A stretch of DNA of 64,000 nt, from assembly GCA_963920765.1 (NCBI GenBank), contig OY987242.1:17074002-17138001 (forward strand), given 5' to 3'. The position numbers were made by a program, and so were the translations under genes. The DNA is from Ulota crispa (taxonomy: Eukaryota > Streptophyta > Bryopsida > Orthotrichales > Orthotrichaceae). This document shows positions 10,848-23,004 of this stretch, one piece after another; positions within the stretch are counted from its first letter, which is position 1; the number at the start of each line of letters is the position of its first letter. The notes under the pieces were generated by a model. That model was not told where the DNA came from. It did not search any database and saw only the letters and a program-made list of their open reading frames with translations.

Positions 10848-12150
10848 TACTATAGGCATGGATCATTGACCTTTTCATTAGGTGGGTTGTATTCAATTGT
10901 TAAAATGGCTAAAGGCCGGTTTGTGGATCTTGTTTCCAATATTGATGATCTACTCTATGTGTTTGTAGGTTGTATAACTTTGAAATTGGTCAGTGGAGAA
11001 GGCTTGAGTGATTCAAAAATAGGAAATTTTTTATGTGTTGTGGATCCTATGGGCATGTAGAAAGTGAACACAACATGAATATCCTTAATTTTCAAGAATA
11101 TATTTAATGTATGAATAAAAAATATATAGAATTTGGATTTTATATGAGTGAATATCATGTATTGATGTTTTAGTTTTATTGCTTAATGCAAGACATTGTA
11201 AATCAACAAAATTTGGACCAAAAATGTCAAATAGTTGTTGACTTGAATGATGATATTTTTTTTTTGGCAAGTCATAGTTCCAATCAATTTTTGTAACTTT
11301 TATTCTAAGATTTTCTTGCTTATAGTTACAAAGAGTTTCAACTTATTGAGAGGTGTTTTGAATGTCTCATATGATTGTTAAGCCTTTTGCTTTATTTTAT
11401 CTTCTGAAATAGAATGAATCAAAACATTTGATGGATAGGTGTCGACTCTTCCAATAAATGCTTGTGATATATATTTAATAAACCAAGAGGTGTATGGTAG
11501 AGATTTCATCCAATTTTTTGGGATGCTTTTAATGGCTATTCAATAATCCCCTCGTGGAGCATGCCAAATAATTTGAATTTCATGGATGCAAATTATAATT
11601 TAAATAGTTGTAATCTCATGTATAATATATATTGTAAAGTTTCATAGATGTAATGAGGTCTTCGGCTCATTGAATGCTGTATATTTACTTTTTAATAATG
11701 CGCATATATACATTTAATACTTTTATGAATTGATTGATTCTATATCATTTGATTTTTTTGGTATTAGTATCCAATCAGTTGAGTCATTTTCTAATAAATC
11801 ATATTCTTACTTCTGTCATCATTTGTAGAAAAGAGCTAAGATTTCCCACCTTGGCCCCATCAATTATCCTAGCCCTGTTCCTGTTACTACTTTGTGTGAG
11901 TGGGCCACACCGCCACAGACATAACTTGTACACCACAATCACAAATCTATTTGTAAATGTAGGCATGCAGTAAATCTGTGTTGCAGAATGAGTATATATA
12001 AAATGGAACATTTATGTCCAATAAAAATTTACAATAGCAACTCAACATGATAAACTACACAGACTAAGATGTACAAAAAGTGGCAATATAAGTACAACAA
12101 AGCAACAAACATTGAAAACTTGGGGTTGGCTATGTCTCATGGGGAACGTC
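10848..12150. other. AT-rich spacer
   Basis: No gene, RNA or clear repeat was recognised. It lies between the head of the RRM-CCCH gene and the tail of the GMI1-like gene. Confidence 0.5.
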
Positions 12151-12438
12151 TACACCAAATAGTGCATTTAGGTTGACACACACTAATTTCTTGATATTTT
12201 ATACGATTTAAATACTTACTGCTGCTACAATAAGTTTCAGCAATAATAATTGCAATAAGCAACTTTTAAAGACCTTGACAATAACAACATAATTGTAGAA
12301 AGACAAATTAGTGGTGTCCATATTGTAAACCATGTGAAATCCTAATATTTAAAACGTTACATGAGCCTCCAAGTGGTCAAGGATGAGTCATGAGGTAAAT
12401 TTCCATTGTAAGGCAACCTAAATGCACTGTTTGGTGTA
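12151..12438. mobile_element. MITE with TACACCAAA inverted ends
   Basis: The left end TACACCAAATAGTGCATTTA returns inverted at the right end as TAAATGCACTGTTTGGTGTA. It is about 288 bp. The flanks do not give a convincing target duplication. Confidence 0.65.
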
Positions 12439-12718
12439 GGACATAAGCTCACTGCTCACATGTTCCCAAAAACGATGCTCAAGCATCTTTCAAAACGCCG
12501 TTAGCAACGGCAGAATCTATCTACATAAGATTGTGTAGATTTCTACAAGAAACAGAAACATCACGTGTCTCCTAGATTAGATACCAAAACTTTGCTAGCT
12601 TGTGTGGATTTCTACAAGCAGAAGAAAGATTACGTGTCTCTGTCATTAGATACGAAAAAATTGCAACCAACTCTGTTATCGGTGATGAGGCAACTTATTA
12701 CTCATCTCCGAAGATTTA

Positions 12719-15700
12719 CTAGCAACCATCTTGGTTCGGATTCAAGCGACTCTTGGCTATTTCGAACGTGGAGATACATCTAGCAGCACTGTCCTGCATG
12801 TCTTTGATGGCGGCATTGATTTTACCGTTGGTTTTGTCAGCTTGTTCAGTGAGCTTCTGAATGTTAATCTCCACTCCCTTATCCATGTAGCTTTGACGTG
12901 CTGCTTTCGCTGCTTTCAACAGTACCTTTCGCTGCTTATACTGCACAGGCATGGCTTCTTTGAAGGGAATGTATCTCCTCGGTGCTTGGACTGGTTGTTC
13001 TTCTTCGTCACCCTGGTTGGTCATGTTGGTACTGACTAGCCCTTGCTCTGCTGTTGATGGCACCCATTTTGGAAACCACACAGGATAATCCTCCCTGTTG
13101 ACGTCAAAACTAGTTAGAAAGAGCTTGCTAATTTTATTTTGACTAAGTTAGTAGGTAATTGCAATCGTGAACTTTCTTACAGTTACAGCATTGTATCCAA
13201 AAAGGCTTTCACTTCATGGAACTTGCGACTTAGCCTTACTAAATGAATGCTTATGTAAAGAAAGCAATATCGACTGACATCACAAAAAAGCATGCTTGTT
13301 ACTTTAGGCAAGATTTGGCACAAAACAAACTTGTCCGCCCTCTCTTGTTTTTTAGGGCATTTTTAGGGTTTTTGACCTAAAAATGAAGGACCAAACTACC
13401 ATTTTTCATTTTTATTATGTGATATGGTTTTAAATAATCCATCTTTTGATTTCATGTTTGGCAACAATGAGTGTCACTAGCATGTATAAAGTAAGTATTT
13501 TTATACTTTTTCTTATATCATTTTTTGAAATCAACTATGAGTTGACTGCATTAGACGGACATGAGCTCAATTGGACACTTTGGGCATACAATTAAGTGGA
13601 TAGACAAGCAGCCCAATGTGACAACCATGCAAAAAATGGGCTAAGAAAGTAAAAAAACTGCAGAAAAAGGCTAGAAAGTTGCAAACCTTTTACCCCAGTC
13701 GAATTGGTTGCTTGATCGGATACGCCCACCGTCTAGAGAAACAGCACTACTCTTGATTTCCTTACGTGCTCGTAACATGTTGAGTGTGGTATCAAAAACT
13801 TCAAGGTAACCAAACAGTAAGAAAAGCAGTGACTCTCGTAACCCATAGCGACCCCGGATGCGAATCCGAAGCTGATCTGGATTAAGACGAATCAGGTTCA
13901 CCGCGTACCCTAAACTTCCAACTGAGGCCACGGTGATGGGTCTCATGTTTAAAAGTTTTTGAGGATCAGAGTGATTCACACTCGGACGGCCGTCTGATCG
14001 CTTGAAAAAGCTGCAGTTCACACGAACACAGCAACCATCATTCAAATGCAAGCTTGACCAAAGACGATGATAGAGAAACTTGTCAAATTATGTATATAAG
14101 TGATAATAACCCATACTTGCAGGATTGTTACTTTGGGCGAGATTTGGGCACAAGTGGACGAACAAAAATGAGGTATTCGTCCTTTGTTGTTTTTTGGGGC
14201 AGTTTTAGGGCTTTTGACCAAGGAAGAATCAAATTATTACACGACAAGAAAACAGGACCTTAATCAACAATATTATGTTGATTTGAACATCTTGATTAGG
14301 ACATTTTAAACATAGTAGTGTTGATTAGGACATGTTTGTGTTGATTAGGACCACCTGATTAGGACTCATTTTGTACTAGTGTTATTTTTCATTTTTAGTA
14401 CATGATATGGCTTTGAATCCATATTTTGACTTCATGTTGGCAACAATGAGTGCTACCAGCATGTACAAAGTAAGTTTTTTATCAATGTTTATCATTTTTT
14501 GAAATTAACTATGAGTTGACCACATTGGATGGACCATGAGCTCCATTAGGCACTTTGGGCGTATGGGCCACTGGATGGACGGGTGGTCCAATGTGACAAC
14601 CATATATGCATACCTGGACTCATCTGCCAAAGTTATCACTCGAAATCGACCTGAAATCTGGAGGTTGCGGCTGTGCGCCAAACCATAAATACCCTCATTT
14701 GGGTCCAAGTTTCCATCATTCTTGACAGTTCCAAAGCACTCTGGAGCCCTTGTTGATCCGGTGATCATGGCCAGCATGTTCTCCGACCCAAGGTATGCCA
14801 CTAGCGCCCTGAAAGTAGTAAGCTACAAGAACTTGATCAAGATATGTTGTAATAAGATATGTTGTAACAGGGAATTAATTGTAGGGAAATTTTTATAGAT
14901 ACCCCATGAAACTTGCGATATTTGCGTAGATACGTACCCCTGTTTTTTCAAAAATTGCGCAAATACCCTTGGACCTCAATTTTTAGGCATTTATTTCGTT
15001 GTGCTTGCACTTCCTTCATGACCAATATTGATGAACGGAACGTAATGAAACAAAAAAGAAGCATATTGTGCACAAAGGAAGAAGAGAAGTGACATGCAGA
15101 GCGAAACAAACGTCTGAAAATTTTGGTTCAAGGGTATTTGTGCAATTTCTGAAAAAGCAGGGGTATCTATGCAAATATGGCAAACTTCAGGGGTATCCAT
15201 GAAATTTCCCCGTAATTATACTGCCTGAGAATATGGATGTTTGACATTACACCACCACTCAGCAAAACCTCAAATTTATGGATGGTAGAATGGACCTGTT
15301 CATTTCTTCATTTTCAACTGCTCCTAAGAGCGCTACGATTCCAATCACATCTCTCAGGTTGCCACAGTTCTGCTGGCGTTGGGCTTGTAAAAGTATAGCC
15401 GTTGCATTGGTTCCAGGTGGCATGCCGAAGTTCGCAATTTGCATCTCCACTTGCTCTGGAGTACTACTGCATCCAAGTGCATAAATATTGCTTGGAGTGT
15501 CCTCTTGGCTTGTATAATAAGTTTCTACTTGATCATTTGACGTGGCTGGATTGTGAAGCGCTGTTTTTTTAGATGTTGAAGCCATCAAACTCTCAGATGC
15601 ACTAGATTTCAAGTTTTCAGGGTATCACAGTAAGCATGTCGATCTCTCCTGTAAAACACCCATAACAATCATAAGCACAATCATAAGCACAAAAGCGGAT

Positions 15701-17608
15701 GTAATCATGGTACAATTGCCAAAGCTCAGGATACTTAGAGTTTTTCAATTGGAGAGATACAACTAGAAAGCACGAACTCTGGTTCTGTTGCATGGATTTC
15801 TCATGATCCTCTTTAACCTCTTTAAATCTTTGAAGCTCATCCTCTTGCTTCTTCAGCTTTCTTCCCAGCCTGAAAATTTTGCTCTGGATTCTCTGCACAT
15901 GTGGGAATCAGAAGGAATTTAGCCCTTAGTTAGCAGAGAATGACTCAAGACATGAAATTTTTTCAACTCAAGATCTTTTTGTTAAAACTTCTCCTCATGC
16001 CTTCTCATGCCTAGAACCTATGACACTTTTGACAGAGAAGATTCTCTCAGAAGTAGTGTTACTGAACACTACATGACAATGTGGTGTCATATCAAAAACA
16101 ATCCACACAATATTCTTCATGAAAGAAATTACAACATGCTGGCCATGCCTCCACCATCCTCTACTAGATACTCACAATTGCCAGACTTTTGTTTAGAGAG
16201 TTTGATAGAACCACAATGATGTAAGGTGAACATTGTGATTCAAGTTTTGAGATATGGATCCAGGGTGAGCTTGCTCATACTTATCATGAGAATTCCAACC
16301 TCATCTTCAGCATTCAGGTTTAAGTTCATTACCTTTGTCTTGTCCACGTCAGAATTAAGTGCCGCTTGCAATTGCAGAGCAAGTCTTGGATCTTTATCAG
16401 TAGCCGGATCCCCTTGAAGAGTTAATGCTTTTGATTGTAACTTATCCAGCAGGGCTACTGGACCCAAAGACGTGTCACAAAGATTCTCTGAAGCCATATG
16501 ATCGTCTCTTTCTTCGTTGGCAGCAGCTTTGAGAGGTTCATCCACCCACACCTGATCAATAGGAAAAAAAGGATATCCAAATACAGTATCATTTGTTAGT
16601 ATAAAAGTATATAACTGCAAAGTGAAGAAAGTTCAATGACACAATAATTGCTCAGATATGTAATGTAATGCTTTGACAGTGAGAGTAAATTTTTTAGTTC
16701 TGTAACATACTGCAATCTATGTTTTTAGGTTTGAATACTGGCTATGGCACACACATCCTTTCCACATTCCAGGATTCCGCATTTTGACAAGTAGGAGGGT
16801 GCATGCTCCTCTATGCAAAGTAACTAAGATATTAGGGTTCCAATTAAGGGTTAGGTTGTGGGCAATGCCGTCCATTGCATGATCCACTTGATTGTTTTCA
16901 TCCACTGCTTCAATCTCTAACCTTGTCAGTTGAGATCCAAAGGCAATACAATCTGGTGCCTGCACAAAAATTTCCTCTAGCATTAATCAACCAAGTTCAT
17001 GAATCCTATTGGACAAAAATTTCAAGCAATGTTCACAATTGTAAGTTTATTTTGGGACTTATATTTTTGATACGAAGACTTCGAGTGACAATTTTGAATG
17101 ATTTTTTCCAGAGAGAAAAGTTTGCAATGGATTGTAGTTCCAAACAAGCTGCACAAACGATATGTCCTAGAGAGTTGCATTTGGGTCAGTAAAATGGTTG
17201 AGTTTTTGGAAGAAAAGGTTTGAGCTTTGGTACCCCACGAACTAGCTAAGAATAAGTTTTAAACAGTACCTTCATCGCCATAGCTAGCTGTAACTCGGAG
17301 TCGCACCCCAAGGTCCAGACAACCATTTTTGTCTACTTGCATTGAAAAATGCGGTCTTTCTTGCATCAGTCATATTGAACATATGAATAAAAACTCGTGC
17401 AAAAGAAACCACTCAAATCGCAAAATACCAAAATTAGGGACACTGGTTAGACTTTTTTGCAACTAATTCCAAAATACTTGCATGATGTGGAGAGAAGAGA
17501 TGAGCATACTGAACGTGTGTGTCCGACTTTGTCTTGGAACGCAAAACCAACCAAGACCACCTTGACTTGTTCACCAAATGAAACAAGATTTTGATGCTTG
17601 TCCAAAAT
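12719..17608 (-). CDS. SMC-hinge protein, GMI1/DMS3-like
   Basis: The relatives GMI1 and DMS3 act in DNA-damage response and RNA-directed DNA methylation as SMC-like hinge proteins. Exons read 5' to 3' on the minus strand: about 17608-17516, 17361-17270, near 16981-16740, near 16601-16240, near 15895-15770 (coiled coil, QSKIFRLGRKLKKQ), within 15612-15265, about 14808-14596, about 14060-13680 and 13090-12719. Family hallmarks are EAVDENNQVDHAMDG with LNWNPN, the hinge pieces VIGIVALLGAVENEEMNRS and YLGSENMLAMITG, then LGYAVNLI, RYGLRESLL, AVSLDGGRIR and PVWFPKWV. The tail is a Lys/Gln-rich coiled coil ending at 12719. No GHKL ATPase, present at the N-terminus of full GMI1, is visible upstream. 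The 5' end is therefore unsure and the gene may be short, truncated or continue in exons I missed. Several borders are approximate. Confidence 0.75.
13271..13640. repeat. Duplicated intron block, copy 1
   Basis: This is related to 14110-14612. Both contain TTTGGCAACAATGAGTG-like sequence, ATGAGTTGAC and CCAATGTGACAACCAT in the same order and orientation. Each copy sits in an intron just downstream of a GMI1-like exon. Confidence 0.7.
14110..14612. repeat. Duplicated intron block, copy 2, with a nested insert
   Basis: This is the second copy of the block at 13271-13640. It is longer by an insert near 14240-14385, which has several TTGATTAGGAC repeats and an inverted AATCAACA...TGTTGATT pair. 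Confidence 0.65.
14884..15210. mobile_element. GGGAAA-ended modular foldback, copy 3 (GMI1-like intron)
   Basis: It is the same family as 6776-7086 and 7546-7858, with GATACCCC modules and inverted arms, but the loop is more diverged. The flanks TTAATTGTA and GTAATTATA match at 7 of 9 positions, allowing one base of uncertainty at the right edge. Confidence 0.75.
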
Positions 17609-17758
17609 CTGCACATGTATGACACATACAATGCACAATTTGTAATTGTAATACAACATTAGATTGTGTTGTATCAAGTTGGTTGCTTTAGCTATGGCAA
17701 GAAAACTCTATCACTTTGTAATTTTATTTGAATATTTGTTCAATTTGAATTAACACAA

Positions 17759-17997
17759 TATTCATTAATTTGGGAAAAATGGTACATTTTGGGACTTTCA
17801 GAAGTTTGAGGTGATCACCTCAAACCGAGCTCAATGTTTTTTTTTTATACATGTGCCCTCCCTTGAGAGGAGGGATTTGCGGGGGAAAAAATCTTAGTGG
17901 TTCAGATTAAATCTAATCCCTTCGAATCTGGTTTAAAGTAACTTTTTGGGTTTGAGTGGAGTACAAAATAGTACCTCTGTTTTTCCCAAATTAACAA
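17759..17997. mobile_element. MITE with AATTTGGGAAA inverted ends, copy 1
   Basis: The left end is TATTCATTAATTTGGGAAAA and the right end is TTTTTCCCAAATTAACAA. Just inside are AATGGTAC and GTACAAAATAGTACCTC. It is similar to 45920-46207. It lies upstream of the first recognised GMI1-like exon. Confidence 0.6.
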
Positions 17998-18712
17998 GCC
18001 ATGGGGCACGGACGGTTAGGATTTGCGTGGATCCAAAGGTGTGAGCATTGACGGGAGAGGTGTGGGCGCGGACAACCTAAGTCTAGGCGCTGACGGGTCC
18101 ATGTGGGCGCAGGGATATCTTGCGACGTACACTTCTCGGCGACAAGTCTAGTCGCTGACGGCAAGACCGGGTTAGAGGGCGCGCGGGGCGAGGGGCGCAG
18201 ACGCAGAGGAGGGGGGGTGCGCACTTGAAGGGCGCGGGCGCGCTTTAGCGCGGGGCACGGACAGACTTGGGCGAGGGGTACGAACGGGCTCAAGCAACGA
18301 GCACAGACACAATTCGGCAGGGGGCGCAAACCCGCGACAGCAAGGAGCTTAGTTTTGTGGGACTACGGGCCAAGGGATCATGCAAGGGCTAGGTGTGCGG
18401 ACGCTGCACACTTGGGCACGGGGTATAGCGCGACGGCGGCGCACACATGGGCCAGGGCGGGGCTGGCTGTTGAGCGACGGCAAGGGCGCGGACGACAAAC
18501 GACGAGGCGCGCGGATTTGCTCCAAATAGGCGCAAATGGCCAACATCAAGTCGCAAACGTGCGGGGCGCAGGGAGTGGACAAACGAGGTCGGGGTGAGGA
18601 TGAGAGGGGACGGGGCGCAGACAAATCGGGGCGGGGCGCAAACGCGATTAGTTGGGGCGCAGATGCGATAGGTCAAGGCTCGGACGTAAGGCGGCGGGGC
18701 GCAAACCCTAAT
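17998..18712 (+). other. GC-rich island 1 (GCGCGGAC-type units)
   Basis: A sharply GC-rich block in AT-rich surroundings, made of degenerate GGGCGCGGAC/GGGGCGCAGAC units on the plus strand. Long open frames here on both strands are Arg/Pro/Ala-rich by-products of composition and are not genes. It ends 12 bp before a TATA box and a gene-like unit. Confidence 0.6.
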
Positions 18713-18723
18713 TCCTGAGGAGG

Positions 18724-18731
18724 TATATAAA
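18724..18731 (+). promoter_or_regulatory. TATA box before the kinase-like pseudogene
   Basis: TATATAAA is followed by a pyrimidine-rich leader. A telo-box-like AACCCTAA lies at 18704-18711. The arrangement matches that at 22732-22770 before the transposase. Confidence 0.6.
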
Positions 18732-18925
18732 GGCCTCCTCCCCTCTTTTGTCATTTGCCAAGCACATCTCTCGATGCCCCACCTGTCAGCTCGCTCTGCG
18801 GCTTGTATTTTGTGGGTTTGAAGGAATTATGTGCTTGGTGCCTACTTCATATCAACTTACTGCAATTTTTTTTTAAAACTCACATTTTAATTTCCTTTCA
18901 CTAAATCACTGTTGTCGTTGAAATT

Positions 18926-20510
18926 ATGTCTGCACCACGTGGTAGTTCAGTAGATAAAGGGAAATACCCTTTTTACGGGGATTTAGATATGTTAGAGGAG
19001 GTTATCATTCCAGCGGTGGCTACAATGGATGTAGCATTGGCGTCAGACTCAACTACGCCGGTAACTAGCAGCAGGAAAAAAACAAAGGCAAAAAATCCCC
19101 ATTTGCCTATAGCTCCGTATCTAAACAAACTCAGATTAATTGTAGTTGATTTCTACAAAGCACGGAAGAACGACTGACTTGAGAGGCAGTACTTCAAGAA
19201 CAATGAGTAGGGCTATAACAAGCTGCTTGAGGACTTGAAACAAGCAATTGAAGATGGGTTAGATCAATCAGAGGAATTCAAGGATTACGTGGACTTTTGG
19301 AATTACTCACAGTGGATCTTAGACCGGGTGAAGCAAGTGACAACAAATATTGAGGTTGTATATGGTTATGTGATGAAGGACGTGGACCTTGGTTTGGACT
19401 TGACTCATGAAGATTTTGTTACACGTTTGCAGTATGTACAGAAGGAGAGCAAGAGGTTCTCAAGTTCTTGTACTTGACCATCTCCGTACAGATTTACCAC
19501 AAAAACTGCTTTATTAGACCATACTAAAAAAGGTCTTGTGGAGTGGCTACCTGAGTTTGCTAAAATTGTACCCATGCCGGGTTGTATGGCGGAAAGAGCA
19601 TAAAGGGACTGTGAGGAAAGTTTGAATTTCCTAGTGTAACACACTCCCAGCGCATGTGGATTTCGCAAGGAAGAGCTTAAAGGAATAGAACCACAAGGAG
19701 AAAAATTGAGAAGTGCTGGTGGAAACAATGACATGTCCTGTCCAGCAAGCAGGCATTATCTGCCTTGTTTATTTGAATCCTAATACTATGGAGGCATACT
19801 CTATTTGGTGGAACCTTGGGTCATTGGAAAGTTTCCTCAAATTGTACAATAATCATATGTCAAAAGAGCTGAAGAATGAAGAAATTATACATGACAAAGC
19901 ATCTAGGCTAACGCGAGAGGAGTTGAGATGGATCACTACATATTGCATGAATTGAGCAAAACTAGCGTTATCCTTGCTTGTTATTGTAGGAAAGTGTCAT
20001 GCAGCAAATTTCCTTTACAATGACCTCTCACCTTCAAACGTCTTGTTACATTATGATAATTGGAAGGAAGGTACCATATACATAGGTATATGTGATTGGG
20101 GCATATCTAGCCAAGTCATGGAGAACCAGCCTTCCAAGTATGGATACCCAAACCTAGAAGCGGCACAGGAGGTGTAAGAAAAACAAAAGTTCGCTGCTCC
20201 GGATTTGTTCTATGTTTATGGGCCGTAAGGATTTAAGAACTCCATTGACAAAGTACAACAAAAGCATTTGTATCCAGTGGCTGCGCAGTCATTTGCTGCG
20301 GGATGGATAGCCAGTAAAATGTAGAAGAGACGTTTTGGTGCAGGGGACTTTGAAACAAGACCTATAGTTCTAGATAGGTTTGAACAAGCTTTGCAAGACT
20401 TGCAAAAGGAAAACATGCATGACAGGACCACAATGATGGACACTCTACAGGTGCTGTCAAGTGCCCCATACAACTGGACTATGCTAACCACATGCTTTTG
20501 TAGACAGTGA
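18926..20510 (+). pseudogene. Degraded protein-kinase-like gene
   Basis: The first part reads in one frame from MSAPRGSSVDKGKYPF (18926) to about 19600, with in-frame stops at 19175-19177 and in the next 40 bases. A frame change follows, and 19713-20520 reads in a second frame with several stops. Kinase features are GSLESFLK (hinge/N-lobe side), YNDLSPSNVLLH (catalytic loop, DLSPSN), CDWGIS in place of DFG, and AAPDLFYVYGP (APE-like). A C-lobe-like tail includes SFAAGWIASKM and ends with SSAPYNWTM. The N-terminal third has no domain I recognise. Multiple stops and a frameshift mean it is not translated as a whole. Alternatively it is a fragment of a lineage-specific multigene family. Confidence 0.7.
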
Positions 20511-20884
20511 AATGTTTGCAAGGCACCCACGCTAGCCTGCTAGGTTTGTAGTCAATGGAGTAGTGTGTACTAAAATACAAGGATATGAATTTTGTTGTTT
20601 TGGGCCTTTGGCATTATTTGTAAGCCACGGTATGAATTATCAAAATACAGAGAAATTTGTACCTTGTTCATGTTGTGTTGCTTGAAAAATTAAACATTTG
20701 ATTGTTTTCTTATTGGGCATACATACAAACTGAAGCATTTTTCAATTATCATGTGCTAGTCAATTATGTGGTGAAATATGACTAGGATGAGAACATCAGA
20801 TGCATTTGATTATTACGGTGAAATTCAAACAAAGTGAAAAATATATTCAACACAGCTCCAATGGATGACCTTCAGTAATGGAAA

Positions 20885-21625
20885 ATATTAAAGTGCTTCC
20901 AAAAGTTTTTTATATATGTTTTGAATAAATCCCCCACTATCCCTTCCTTTGGCAATTACTTCAAATTCTGACCTCACAAGGGGTCACCAAGACCCATGTT
21001 TCAATTTAATTCCAAATTATTCCCACATGTCAAGGACCTTTATTGAAAGATGTTGTTAAAGTTTCAAGTCATTCCAACACTTTTTGCTATATGTTTTCAA
21101 TGAATCCCCTTTTGTCCCTTGCTTTGGCAACTATTTAAAATGTTGACCTCACAAGGGGTCACCAAAACCCATGTTTCAATTTAATCCCAAATTAATTGCA
21201 CATGTCACACACCATTATTGAAAGATTTTCTTAAAGTTTCAAGTCATTCCAACACTTTTTGCTATATGTTTTGAATACATCTCCTATTATCCCTTCCTTT
21301 GGCAATTACTTCAAATTTTGATCTTACAAGGGGTCACCAAGACCCATATTTTAATTTAATCCCAAATTAATTGCACATGTCATGCACCATTATTGGAAGA
21401 TGTTGTGAAAGTTTCACGTCATTCCATGAGTTTTTGCTATATGTTTTGAATACATCCCCTAGTATCCCTTCCTTTGACAACTATTTAAAATATTGACCTC
21501 AAAAAGGGTCACCAAGAGCCATGATTCAATTTATTCCTAAATTAATCCCACATGTCACATACTTTTATTGAAAGATGTGAAATTTTCAAGTCATTCCAAC
21601 ACTTTTTGCTGTATGTTTTGAATAC
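20885..21625. repeat. Tandem array of about 173-bp units
   Basis: There are about four diverged head-to-tail copies. Each has TTTTTGCTATATGTTTTGAA, CTATCCCTTCCTTTGGCAA-like sequence, GACCTCACAAGGGGTCACCA and CCCAAATTAATTGCACATGT in order. It is non-coding and lies between the kinase pseudogene and GC island 2. Confidence 0.8.
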
Positions 21626-21889
21626 ATCCCAACACCAAGTGTTAACATACCCGTACTCAATGAAGCATTATCTATGACAAACGCTCCAACTATAACTGGT
21701 GGAACTAGGGTACAGCATTCTAAGTCTGAAATTATAATGAATAATGGAGTACAATGGGGAGATCCGCAGAGACCATTGCTGTCAAAATCAAAGGTACATA
21801 CAAAGTATTCTTAGTATGATTATGCATGGTGCTATTGTCCAAATTTTGAAATTTGGCGCAAGTAAGTGCCGCCAATATTTTGTCCATGA

Positions 21890-22640
21890 CCTATGCTGGC
21901 ACCCTACACGGACTGCATTCGGGCCCTACATCCACGCCAGACTTAAGTCATCGCTTAGCACCCTCTGCGCCTTCCCTTTTTGTGCACATCTTTGTCCACG
22001 TTGGCCCATGACGTCCGCGCGCACCCCCTTCACGTCCGCGCTCATTCCCCTACGTTTGCGCACACCTCCCGTCGTTTGCGCGCACCTCGCGACGTCGGCA
22101 CGCACCCTGCCCCTGTCTGAGGGCTCATACTTATTTGCGCGCCTGCTGGTCTGTGTCCGCACGTCCCACCACTTTGCGCTCCTGGCTCTGTCTGCGCTCT
22201 TGCCCCCATTCGTGCGCCCGCTCGCAAGCGTCCTTGTGCTCGCCTTGGTCCGCGCGCCCGCCTGCGCTCACTTGCCCCACTCGACTGCGTGCTCGGCTTG
22301 GTCCGCGCGCTCGCCCTTGTTAGCGCTCCCATCCGCGCGCCCTCTTGCGAGCATCTTTGCGCTTGCCCTGGTCCGCACGCTCGCTTCCGTGCGCCTGCCC
22401 TACCCAACCGCGCGCCAGGCTTGGTCCACACGCTCGTTCTTGTCAGCGCGCTTGCTTGCAAGCGTCCACGCCTTCGCCCCGTCCTCGCGTTCGGCGCCGT
22501 CTGTGCAAACGCCCCCTTCCGCAACCCATGTCGCCGCCCCCTTCTTTGCCTTGTCTATGCCCACGCATGGCTGTCTACACCCACGCATGGCTGTTTGCGC
22601 CCACGCCGATTCCGTCTGCACGTGAGCAGCTCGAGTGACC
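21890..22640 (+). other. GC-rich island 2 (GTCCGCGC-type units)
   Basis: A GC-rich block of degenerate GTCCGCGC/CGCGCTCGCC units on the plus strand, i.e. the same kind of unit as island 1 but in the opposite orientation. Open frames of up to 293 codons are Ala/Arg/Ser/Pro-rich composition artefacts. It lies directly upstream of the hAT promoter. Confidence 0.6.
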
Positions 22641-22762
22641 AAAAGAAGGCACCCGTCGCATGGACCATTGTTGGGTGGTCAGAGTACTCTCCAAGAGTCA
22701 ACGCCTGCACATATGAGTTTACACCCCCCAAAACCCTAAATACCCAGTAACATGATTTGAAG

Positions 22763-22770
22763 TATATAAG
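22763..22770 (+). promoter_or_regulatory. TATA box before the hAT transposase
   Basis: TATATAAG, with AACCCTAA at 22732-22739 upstream and a C/T-rich leader downstream. The coding ATG follows at 23005. Confidence 0.6.
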
Positions 22771-23004
22771 GACCATGCTCCTCATCTCATTCTCACATTT
22801 TTCCCCAAGCCCTTGGATCTTGGACTTTGTTTTGAGCTCCTTGCTTGAGTCATGTGGGTGGATAACTGCCTCAATATTATTGCCGAGATGATGTAATAGT
22901 CACTTTGAGTGCAAGATTGACGCTCTCATTTTGTTATTTAGTAAGAAATTTTACTCAAGCATTGTGTCTAGTGCAAGACGGGTTCTATGAAGAGGCACTA
23001 ACCA

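Noticed and set aside
21744-22625. Open frame of 293 codons (+), with several long antisense frames
   Set aside because: It lies in GC island 2. The products are repetitive Ala/Arg/Pro/Ser strings in every frame, which is what GC-rich repeats produce. No domain or splice structure is visible.
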